From: Pigoraptor chileana
Lineage: Eukaryota; Opisthokonta; Filasterea
Length of the DNA stretch: 20,239 nucleotides
Direction of reading: 5' to 3'
Assembly (NCBI GenBank): GCA_943704495.1
Contig: CALSCR010004036.1
Span: 5,726-25,964 of the forward strand
Of this stretch, positions 9,357 through 18,518 are shown one piece after another. The notes beneath the pieces were generated by a model. That model did no database searches and was not told where the DNA came from. It worked only from the letters and a program-made list of their open reading frames with translations. Position numbers and translations under genes: made by a program. Position 1 is the first letter of the stretch. Each line of letters begins with the position of its first letter.

Positions 9357-9938
9357 TCCGCAACAGTGCGGTGATGTGAGTGCTTGTGTGCCGTGTGTGT
9401 GTGCGACTGTTTCATTATTGCATTGTATTGTGGGCTGTCGTATGAAACTCCCGCAGAAAGTGCAACGCAATCCAAATGTGGAAAGTGTGGCGGATTTGGA
9501 AATACCATTTCGTGGCCGGTTTGTTGCAACAAAAACAAAAAGCATAATATTACATTTATTTTTTTATATTTATTTTCGAATATTGTTTTTGAAAATGAAT
9601 CTGCCGCATGAAGATTTCCTCTCTGTTTCCATCTGTTCTTGGATCTGCTCTCAACTGCATGAGTTTGCCCATAGAAAGTGAGGGACTCACATGGAAGGTC
9701 GCGCGTTGGACAAGTCAGAAATTTGAGAATCCACCGGAATAAAGATCATATTTTATTTTATTTCCGCTACGTAAAATTAATAATTTTTTGTATTTCCAAA
9801 AAATCCAACGTGCAGTGCCAAGCATCCGTTTGTGTCCACATGCGATGCTAAAATTAGAAACAATGCCGGAACTCCATAAAAGGAAATTATACAAATATGG
9901 GTCAGCGGCCGCGTGCTTCCTCCAAATAAGGATATTCT

Positions 9939-10017
9939 AAAGAGGTGTGGCTTCCGCCCTCGCAATTTGATTGGCTGTTGAGCTCAGTTCGACGAGTTGA
10001 TGGGCCACACCTACTTT
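9939..10017. repeat. Inverted repeat of KLF-like sites around a CCAAT box
   Basis: The left arm AAAGAGGTGTGGC (9939-9951) is the reverse complement of the right arm GCCACACCTACTTT (10004-10017) apart from one bulged base, with a 52-bp spacer. GCCACACC resembles the CACCC-type site of KLF factors. The spacer includes TGATTGGCTG, an inverted CCAAT box. It lies about 930-1010 bp upstream of the KLF-like start. Regulatory meaning is inferred. Confidence 0.4.
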
Positions 10018-10988
10018 GACTTCCTCATTAAGTAATTTAGTGTCGCACAATTTAGGTTTAAGGCGTTCTCACGTGATGTACAAATTACCATATGTGGCAA
10101 TTGATGAGGAGTCTGATTTCCGATTTTGGTTTAACATAGGTCAATTAAGTAACTCGCGCAATCTTATCTGAAAGTGCTCCCACAAAATGTCCTTCACTTC
10201 TTACTCTTATTCAATTACAATACACGGCTATCCCATAGAAAGCTACTTAATCTGCACAGTGAAATCCCGGTAGCATATCAACGTCAGCAGTGTCGTGTTG
10301 TCACAACCCGCCCCTCCCTTCGTCCGAGCATACTGACACATGCGGGTGGCTTTTTGCCATTGACAGACCACGTTTGACAGGCACCATTCCACTGCTTGCA
10401 CGTTTCATTCTCCCCGACGAATTGCGAGTGCGGTTCACTTGCCGATGTGACCACCGCCCCGTCAACGTGTGCGATTGGCGTCGTGGCAACTTTGGTGTCA
10501 CGCTCCGGCGTTATTCTCTGTGTGTGGCACGGAAACACTGCAAACAGACACCAAAATTCACTTTGTTTTTTTTTTTTGCGTTGCGGGTTGTGGGGGGTTT
10601 TAATCCCCCGAAACTTTAGTCTCTGCCCAGTACATCTTTTTGGGTCTCTGGCTTCCCGGTAATAATGCCGAAAGCCACATGAAATGAGAATTTACGGTGT
10701 GAGGTTTGCTTGCGGACAGACAAGTCCCACTATGTTTGTGGCTATGCTTGTGGTCGTCCGTCCGTGTGGCTGTGGCTGATAAAATAAATCTCCATCCTAT
10801 CGAAGTCCTGTGGCATACGCGTTTGGTAGATTGAACCACAATGTTCTTTCGTTCTTTCGCCGATATTTCTCATTTGTGGCTATTCTCGCCATCCCACAAC
10901 ACTCGGCGGTATATGCTAGCCCACACAACTTGTATATTGTCAGTCCCACTGGCATTGTAAACCACAGGCAACATGCATGCGTGGGATT

Positions 10989-10994
10989 TTTATT
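10989..10994 (-). terminator. Polyadenylation signal of PDK1
   Basis: TTTATT on the plus strand reads AATAAA on the minus strand, 64-69 bp past the PDK1 stop codon. Confidence 0.5.
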
Positions 10995-11057
10995 GCTGTT
11001 GGTCTGTTTGTGCCGGGCGTGTGCGGCAAGAGGAATAAATCATACGGAGTGGGGTAA

Positions 11058-13278
11058 TCATACAAGAGCGGGCGCCTGGGTGGTCTCTGTGAGCACCCGA
11101 GAGACTGAGTCGCACCAGTCTTTCGCATCCGAACCAGGATCCTCCAAATAATAGGTGCGTTTGGGCTGCCGTGTTTTGTGGAAGTGTGCAATAAATGAAA
11201 GTTGTGGTATTCAAGTCAGTGTCTTACGCCAGGGTGTAACTTCAACAAATGAATATAAACCATTTATGCTGAAACCCAAGGAGAGAGAATGCCAAAACAC
11301 ACGGATGAGATGTAGGATTCAAGTCAGTGACACACGGATGAGAAAGAAACATGACGTACCGTGTGGATGAAAAACGTCCTCGCATTCTTGAATTCGGGCT
11401 GCAGAGACGCCGACCACGGAATTTCCCCCTTGACGATCATCTTCTCCGTGTCAATATACAAGAGACGCGGAAGATCGGTGAGGATAAGCTGTCGTCGCTT
11501 GGAAAACAGGCCTTTTCGTTTGTTTACAATGCCAGTCTTGATGATGAGCTCATTTGTCGTGGTGAATTGGTGCCTGAGGTGTATGTGTGTGTGTGTATTG
11601 AGGATAGGGTTTTGAGCAGTTGTTTGTGCGGAAGACAAATGTGAGGAAATGGGTGTCCAAAATATATATGTGTGTGTGAGATTAAAACGTAACAACAAAC
11701 AGAGATTGCATCAACACAAACATTGGTTAAGAAGCGAGACATAATATCAATCACTGGATAATGCAATCAAGCACACACATCTGGCACGCGCTGTAGCAGG
11801 CACGAGGCACAGGCACAAGCATACAGAGCCAAGCTAACGTCTGTTCAGTCAGAAATATACGCAATAACACGAAATTCAGGCGCCCATCACGCACGCACAC
11901 ACACGCACAGAGAAACGCACATTCCCATATCTCTCACATCCAAAGACCCAAACACCACGCATGCATACACATGCACAAAAACACAAACACACATGCGTAC
12001 ACATGCACACAAATACAAACACACACATGCATACACACACAAACACGCACATGCATCCACATGCACACAAACACAACACACAACACACAACACACACACA
12101 CACACATACGCACCACTTTGACTCGGCTGCCTGCTTGGCCAACAATTTTGACCGATCCGAATCTGCCGGTGGCTCAGCCCGGTCACGTGCTTCGTCTTCC
12201 GGGAATATCTCGTCCTTATCGTCACCCCTTGACTGCATTTCAACATTCATACACACACATATATACGCATGCACGCATGCACACACACCAAACAACAAAC
12301 ACATTAGTGTGTAAATAACTCGAATAACATCATCCACCAGTCATGCAGTGTGTGATCAGTGTCCTAAACATACTCTGTCTCGGCCTCTCTATACCTCCGA
12401 CCCCTCGTCTCTCTGACCTTCTCTGCTATATCTGTGGAGCTCATGGGCACGGCGCCTGAGACACTACTTAGATGCTATAGAAGGCAACAAGGTCAAAATT
12501 TGTTCTGTAGACTATAAACGTACCAAGACAATGTCTCCATGCAGATCGGCGTCTCCACTTTTGCAGGCGGGAAGATAAGGAACGAGATCTGGGGGAGTCG
12601 ACTCTGTCAGAGTGCTCCAATTGACGCCTGTGTTTTCGCATTGGAATTATATATAAAAATTAAAAACAAAATGACGTGCACACAAAACCAGCAACAAAAA
12701 AAGTGAGAAATTACAAATGTGCATGAGCCGCATTGGGTTTACGCGCAGCTCAGACACACTGTCTCATATCAGCCACACATGCTGCACTCATTAATGGCCC
12801 GAATACAAGCAACAATTGGCACTAATCAACGATAGAGAGCAACACTCGGGGGTGCAAAACACGCCCACACACACACACACGCACACGCACACGCACACAC
12901 GCAGAGGCTAACATCAACAAAAACACAACAAACCTTCAAAGAATGGATGTGCCTTGAGTGCAGCAAATCCGCCGTTATTTTCGGCACCGAATCGCTGGTC
13001 GGGATCGAGTACCTGAACACCAAATTTGAAGGAAAGAGAATCGCAGTCCATTTTTTCAAAGAAAAAAAATTAATCAAACGGATATAAAGCATATGAAAAG
13101 GGTCAGTATTAGGGTTGAGTCAAGCTCTTATACAACGTGGGGCAGTGGACAAGCAACGGGCAGCCTATCTGGCCCACGCACACAAACACACACACACTTG
13201 CATACCCCCTGACAAGACGCTCACTAAGACACACACACGCACACACACAAATCAATGCACGCACACACACACACATAC

Positions 13279-13310
<32 letters not shown>

Positions 13311-14469
13311 CACGACGCATATGCTCCCGAACAAGACTCGCACCAGCAAGCACACACAAATGCGCACACTAGGGTACATACAAAATGCGCACACCAGGGT
13401 ACACACCAACGCACACATCAATAAATATGTATATATATATGCTCCAAGACACACCAGCAACTTTTCGACGAGGTCCTTAGCGGCCGGTGGAAATCCATCG
13501 GGAATGGCATACTCGAGCTTTGTGATCTTTTGGAAGATCTGGTATTCGTTTCCGGCGCGAAACGGAGGCCGCCCCGCGAGCAGCTGGTAGACGATGCACC
13601 CGAGCGCCCACAGATCGGACGACTTACAAGCGCACTTTTGTGTCAACAATTCGGGAGAAACGTACTCTGCAGTGCCCACAAACGAATTGGCTTTCGCCCG
13701 TTGGTCGGACGCAGACGTCGCTTCGGCCGCAGCGGGCTCCGAAAGAATTTTTGCGGTTCCAAAGTCGGTGATCTTAATGTGCATCGCCCGATCAAGAAGG
13801 ATGTTCTCTGGCTTGAGGTCGCGGTGAATGATGCCCAGGCCATGCATATGTTCAAGGGCCAGAACGATTTCCGCAGCATAGTACTGCGTGCACTTTTCGT
13901 CAAAGGATCCCAGCTTCTTGATGAAATCGAGAAGCTCGCCGTTCTTCGCGTACGTCAACACAAAGTAAAGCTTCTGTGCATCTTGAAAGGTGTAGTAGAG
14001 ACGCACGAAGAAAGGGTGATTCAATGCGTTGAGAACGAGCTTTTCCGTGTTGACATACTTGATCTTGTTCTCCTTAATAATGTGCTTCTTTTCGAGAATT
14101 TTGACGGCAAACTCCTTTCCCGTTGCAATTTCCTCGGCGAAAACGACGGTCGAATACGAGCCCTCGCCAAGTGCATCCCCAAATCGAAAGTCCACGGCTG
14201 TCCGCTTTCGTGCGGCGCTTGCATCGCCAGCTGATGATTGACACGAAATCAAGAAGGGGAGCAAGATTGAACAATAGTGAAGGGCAGCAATGCTCCACTG
14301 GCACCCTACACATACAGCCACATTGCATCACCAGAGCACACGAAAGTGCGCATGCACGCATGCATCCCCCATACCACATGTGTGGTAAAATTTTGCTCTG
14401 CATGCAACCAATAAACAATGACACAGCGATGGCCGCACCCTTTTCAGCGTCAGTCTTTGCATCCGCCAT
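11058..14469 (-). CDS. PDPK1: 3-phosphoinositide-dependent protein kinase 1 (7 exons)
   Basis: Exons (minus): 14469-14439, 14230-13455, 13012-12934, 12627-12524, 12232-12114, 11573-11360, 11165-11058; 476 aa. Donors are GTGCGG, GTGTGT, GTTTGT, GTACGT, GTGCGT and GTACGT; all joins keep frame. PDK1 is the AGC kinase that phosphorylates the activation loop of AKT, S6K, SGK and PKC. Kinase domain: glycine loop GEGSYSTV, Lys54, alpha-C Glu73, HRD Asp148, DFG Asp166, and activation-loop Ser193 in [14 protein letters not shown], matching human S241. The PIF docking pocket is retained (Lys58, Ile62, Thr91, Gln93, Leu98; human R131 is Lys74). Exon 3 gives VLDPDQRFG...LKAHPFFE, and exon 4 gives [12 protein letters not shown]. 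The PH domain (about 376-470) has [11 protein letters not shown], the phosphoinositide-binding basic loop, then [23 protein letters not shown] and AKDWC. The N-terminus is short (about 25 aa before the kinase). Human PDK1 is 556 aa; the difference is mainly N-terminal and linker. Confidence 0.96.
11883..12112. repeat. Long CA-rich microsatellite block in PDK1 intron 5
   Basis: About 230 bp of CA, CACG and ACATGCAC-type repeats. It lies immediately after the donor of PDK1 intron 5 (intron 12113-11574), so it is TG-rich on the sense strand. The 3' end of the same intron has short CA-rich sense tracts (11579-11600 and about 11665-11680). Confidence 0.85.
12866..12902. repeat. (CA)n microsatellite in PDK1 intron 3
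   Basis: CA/CACG repeat, TG on the PDK1 sense strand, close to the donor at 12933. Confidence 0.85.
13178..13310. repeat. CA and (CATACA)n repeats in PDK1 intron 2
   Basis: A CA-rich block inside intron 2 (13454-13013) that ends in about six ACATAC hexamer units (about 13272-13308). The intron also carries an approximate duplication of CACACTAGGGTACATAC / CACACCAGGGTACACAC at about 13365-13410. Open frames across this block are low-complexity and not coding. Confidence 0.8.
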
Positions 14470-14790
14470 ATTCGCACTGTCTTCGGTGCGCAAGACCCCA
14501 AACACACTTTGAGCTCCTTTTTCTCCGCAATCGAATGCGAAATACTCGATACCGCCGAACGTTGAGACACGGGTGGTGAGGCTTCCGAATGACTAGGGTG
14601 CGAATCAGTTGGTTTATGCAATATCCGCGATTGATTCGGAGGCGCAATTCTTCAATATGGAAAGACGGAGCATGCGCGTTCGAGTGAGTTGATAGGAGGA
14701 TATGAAATCATATCGAAAGGTCACACGTTCAACTCCATACCTTTTGTTGACAATAATTTGTCGCAGTGCTCATGCAGGAGGTGCTCTCCC

Positions 14791-14799
14791 ACACACACA

Positions 14800-14834
<35 letters not shown>

Positions 14835-14854
14835 TCACTCACACTCACACACAG
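14791..14854. repeat. (CA)n microsatellite
   Basis: About 44 bp of almost pure CA with one AAAC interruption, grading into CACT/CA repeats. It lies between PDK1 and the CENP-U-like gene. Confidence 0.9.
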
Positions 14855-15135
14855 GGGTACCCCTGCTCACAGACACCACTCGCATGAGGCTGACCGTGCT
14901 TTGGGATCTGTCAGCAGTAATCGGCGGCCAGTCGCACTGCTCCAAAGCCGCGAGTTCTGCTAATCAGTTCTTTTGTTTTGAAAAATCCGCATACAAATCA
15001 CTCGACACAATAGATTGAAATATGAGAGTAAAATTATGAGCATTACCGAACTCCGCTCCAATTTACACAGTCCCGGGGGCTTGTGATTCTGACGATACAT
15101 TGACGCACATTCACAATGATATCATATCCTACACG

Positions 15136-15194
15136 CACGTGATCCACAGTGGATCACGTGGTTAGTGCACGTGATCTTAACTTTAGATCACGTG
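15136..15194. promoter_or_regulatory. Double palindrome with four CACGTG boxes
   Basis: Two adjacent inverted repeats. 15136-15160 is a perfect palindrome with 12-bp arms (CACGTGATCCAC) around one central A. 15168-15194 has 10-bp perfect arms (CACGTGATCT) around a 7-bp spacer. CACGTG starts at 15136, 15155, 15168 and 15189, each flanked by GATC on the inner side. The cluster ends 184 bp before the CENP-U-like ATG. It is probably a multi-dimer bHLH-Zip platform, and a DNA cruciform is also possible. Confidence 0.6.
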
Positions 15195-15378
15195 GTCACT
15201 TTTGGTGGACGCGCCAAAAAAAACTGCACAGTGCGTTCCTTGACATCCTACATCGTATATTAGTTGTGTAGGTACACTGAACGAAACGCAAAAGGAGTGA
15301 GTGTACATATCCGTGTCGGATTTTTGCAGGCATCTGTGAGGAACTACTATCTACGCGCATTCTATACCACAAGGGCTC

Positions 15379-18300
15379 ATGGATGCTCGTCGTGGGCGGA
15401 GGCCGCTTGGGTTGGTCAGAGTGTTGCAGTGTGCTTATGTTTATTTGTGTCGCTCACACATTCGCGTTGTTAGATGCGCTTTCTTATTCCTTCTTTTGGC
15501 GCCGCTGGGAGATAATAATCACGCACATGTACTAAATATGTCTCTTTGTGACTCTGTGTGCAGACTCCGCAAGACAACCAAGCGCACACTCGACTTCGAT
15601 GTATCCCGGGTGGCGAGTAATCCAATCTCTGGCGGATCGCGACGCCAGTCAGAGGCTGCGTCATCAAACGCCTTCTCAACACCAGCGTCGGTCCCACGAA
15701 GGCAATCACCCCGGCGTCGCACATCTCCCCTGCCGACTGACCATGATGCCTCGTATCAGAATGACATTGACATGGATGACGAGATTCTGCGTGTTTATTC
15801 CGGGATGAAGCTGCCTGCAACGGACCCCGAGGGCGATAGGCGTCAAAGTACGACGGATCCTGTCGTGGGTCAGTCGCCGAAGCGCCGAAAATTGATGAAA
15901 GTGTCGGAGGACATGGACGGTGCATCTCCGCCAGTGCCAAAGCGGAAGTTCAAGGGATCTTCTGTGGAGGCGCGTGGTATTGACAGCCACCGCCGCGCTG
16001 AAGACGGTGAGACAGACGAGGAGGAAGAGCACCAGAGGCCCCGAAAGCGTCAATCTCACCCATCGCGCATGGATGCTGACAGTGAAGACGACGACGCGTC
16101 ACGTGGTGATGTTGGTGTTGGAAATAGAACCGACAAGACGGGCTCATTGAAGCGGCAGAAGGGTGATGCGCCAGATCGACCACATGAGCAGCCGGGAGTG
16201 CCACTGCCCCACACTGCCGCGCCTGCATCAAGGGGACGCACGCTGCCGACTGCGGCTGTGTTGAAGGGCAAGGATAAGGGCAAGGGTAAGGCGCCCATGC
16301 AGGAATCGCCTGTGTCGCGGAGAACATACGATGATTCTGCTGGCAGCGATGTGGACGATGAGGAGGCCTCCCCGGCGCGCGCTGACCACGTGACCAGGAG
16401 GGCGGCGGAGTCACGTGCCATGTCGCCCATGTTCCGCAGGGAGTTTGATTCGAGTGGCGGGGAGAGTGACGGGTCGTGGGCGGACGGCGATGATGCTGGG
16501 CGCAGGGAAACTGTTGTGAAGCTGCAGCCCCGCGATGGAGGGTCGGGGAAGCGAGCGCAGATGGATCTCCACGATGTTGCACTGTCGGCAGTGGAGGAGC
16601 TTATTGCTGCAGAGCGGTGTGTTGTTTGCGTTGTTTTGGGGTGTGGATGTGAATGGTGTGGACGGGTCTTCTGCTCCCTTGCGCCCGCGTGTGTGTGCGT
16701 GTGTGTGTCTATATGTGCTATGAAGGCATTCCTTGTGTGCGTATGTGTGTGTGCGTGTGTCTGCCATGAAGGCATTGCTTCCTGGTGTGTGCGTGTGTGT
16801 GCAATCTACTACCTTGGTGTCAACTGTCTGCTGACTGTGGTCATCTTAAAGCTCCAGTTGTGTTGCTCTGTTCTGACCTCCCTCTTTCGTCATCGCTGCA
16901 CATCACCCCTTCTTTCCTCGCCCTCACTCATGTGTCCGTCCCTGTTCTCATACCGATCCCCATACAACCAAACACAAACAACCAAACAACAAACAAACAA
17001 ACAAGCAACACTCGTGTGCATGTAATCTAATCCACATGTCATCGCCGTGGTTGGTGTGCGCTGCAGGAAGGAAGCGGCCACTGACAAGGGATCGCGCAGG
17101 GTTCTCGATGATTTTCTTGCGGAACTGCAGCTCGCCTTTCGTGAACAGGTGCGCACTTTACTTAAATTGGCTGTTTTGTTGCTCCTTTCTTTTTAATGAA
17201 CTGATGGCCTCGTTCCTCGGCCATGCTTGGTAATTCTTATATTGGGAGTTTGAGGTCCAATTTTGCTCCCAACGTGCATTCCTATTCCAATGTGCTTCTC
17301 TTTTTGAAAAATGGATCTCGCCGACTCTGCTTCCAATATTGTGAATCGTTTTCAATCGCACCAATGCACTTCCCATGCCACAACACTTTCGTAGATCCAC
17401 TACTGTTAATTGCTCGCTCTATCGACCTTGTCGATCTTTTGGTGGTTTGTGTCGATGGGCATAGCGTCATGGCATGCTTTTATTTAACTGTCGACACATT
17501 GCCTTTGACGAGTGCAGATTGACGCGGCGGAGGAACACCGCGTGCTTATGAACGCCGTGCGACGTGCTGCAGCCACAAAGCGCCGTCTGAGGAAGGCGTT
17601 GTTGGAGGTTGAGAAGAATCGGCTGCGCGTGGCGAGGGAGATTGCGGTGGCGCGACAAGAACAGAGTGCCCGAGATGCAAACAAGAAGGTTTGTGTGTGT
17701 GTGGTTTTTTTAGTTTGTTATTAATGCGTGTGTATGTGTGTTTGGGAGGGGGGGGGGGGGGGGGGGGGGGTGTCATCCCCACGTGCCTCAAACTACACAC
17801 AAACCACACACAACACATCCGCCCACACACTCACACAACCCTGCTTTCTCATTGTCTATTCCTTCCACGCCACAGTGCGTGGAAGAAGCAAACGCGCTCC
17901 TTGTTGGCCTTGACGCACTGCGACAAGCTGCCTCAGAGTCACCGCCGAATCCATCCGTGGGTATTTGTTGCATCGATTGCAGTGCATTCGTACATATTCG
18001 TTGTATGTATTACCTGGCCCATACTTAGATGAGTCTTTCTCTTTTAGCGAAATGGTTGGAGTATGCCTAAGGCGTTTTGAGCACTGAAGGTCTTATGAAA
18101 GGCGTGTCCATTATATTGTTTTGCTCTTTGAATCGTCTGGTCGTACGCACGCAGCAAGCACGTACATCTCTCCATTCCAATACTGCACCTGCGTCGGGTG
18201 TCACTGTGTGTGTTTTTTCTTTCTTCCTCGTTAGTGTTTGGTAATGATCAGAATGGCGGTCTTCTCCTTTTTTTTAAATGTTTTTTGGCGGTGCTAAAGG

Positions 18301-18518
18301 CCACTTACTTTAGATATCGGACTTCCCACTCATGCTGTGTATCTGTGTCTGGGTTAATGAGTTTCTTGGCGAATTTTCTTGTCTCACAGGCGGCGTTTGC
18401 GGATGCCGAAAACCTTGACGGCCTCGTGCACAGTGCGCACACTCTCTTTTCGTCCATTCGGAGCATCGCCGATGCCAATCGCGTCCTTGAACGGCTCGTC
18501 GATGCTATGGAATCCTAA
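15379..18518 (+). CDS. CENPU: CENP-U / Ame1-like inner kinetochore protein (6 exons)
   Basis: Exons are 15379-15410, 15564-16616, 17067-17148, 17518-17688, 17876-17956 and 18390-18518; about 515 aa. Exon 1 could instead end at 15428; both donors keep frame. The basic N-terminus MDARRGRRPLG resembles that of human CENP-U, followed by RKTTKRTLDFD. Residues about 30-360 are disordered: Ser/Pro/Lys/Arg-rich with acidic patches (DEEEE) and a GKDKGKGKGK run. The conserved part is C-terminal: VLDDFLAELQLAFREQ (exon 3), a coiled coil over about 390-446 (KRRLRKALLEVEKNRLRVAR), ANALLVGLDALRQAA (exon 5), then LDGLVHSAHTLF...ANRVLERLVDAM (exon 6). Order and spacing match the CENP-U/Ame1 C-terminal region, including the terminal helix like human LPALLFKARTLL...LEKLLDQ. 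CENP-U acts with CENP-Q, -O and -P in the CCAN. Exon joins are firm; the family call rests on recalled similarity. Confidence 0.65.
16685..16803. repeat. (TG)n-rich block in CENP-U-like intron 2
   Basis: TG/GTGTGC repeats on the sense strand in the 5' half of the 450-bp intron (16617-17066). CTATGAAGGCATTCCT and CCATGAAGGCATTGCTT form a local duplication near 16719 and 16764. The intron 3' part carries CAAA/CAAC repeats (about 16968-17009). Confidence 0.8.
17689..17875 (+). repeat. Intron with TG arm, G23 run and CA arm
   Basis: Intron 4 of the CENP-U-like gene. It opens with a GT-rich tract (17689-17707), then TG repeats to about 17742, a run of 23 G (17748-17770), and CA-rich sequence (about 17791-17838), ending CCACAG. 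The 12-mer TGTGTGTGGTTT (17696-17707) is perfectly complementary to AAACCACACACA (17801-17812). Confidence 0.8.

Larger units (their letters stand above)
9008..11057. other. Long KLF upstream region and PDK1 3' flank
   Basis: About 2 kb with no recognised gene. It begins with the KLF promoter (TATATATA at 9085-9092), then a (TG)n microsatellite (9291-9356), an AT-rich stretch (about 9540-9800), an inverted GCCACACCT/AGGTGTGGC pair (9939-10017) around a CCAAT box, a CACGTG at 10070 and a GC-richer block (about 10290-10560). The PDK1 poly(A) signal is near 10990. Open frames here look non-coding. A long regulatory region is usual for transcription-factor genes. Confidence 0.5.
14470..15378. other. 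Divergent intergenic region, PDK1 / CENP-U-like gene
   Basis: About 0.9 kb with no recognised coding exon. It contains a (CA)n microsatellite at 14791-14854 and the four-box CACGTG palindrome cluster at 15136-15194. Confidence 0.55.

Noticed and set aside
11208-11345. Short duplicated motifs (ATTCAAGTCAGTG and ACACACGGATGAGA, each twice)
   Set aside because: They lie in PDK1 intron 6 and look like a small local duplication with no further structure.
13530-14234. 234-codon plus-strand open frame
   Set aside because: It is antisense to the PDK1 kinase exon, which has every kinase motif; the frame is a shadow.
16056-16775. 239-codon minus-strand open frame
   Set aside because: It is antisense to the low-complexity exon 2 of the CENP-U-like gene and runs into its TG intron.
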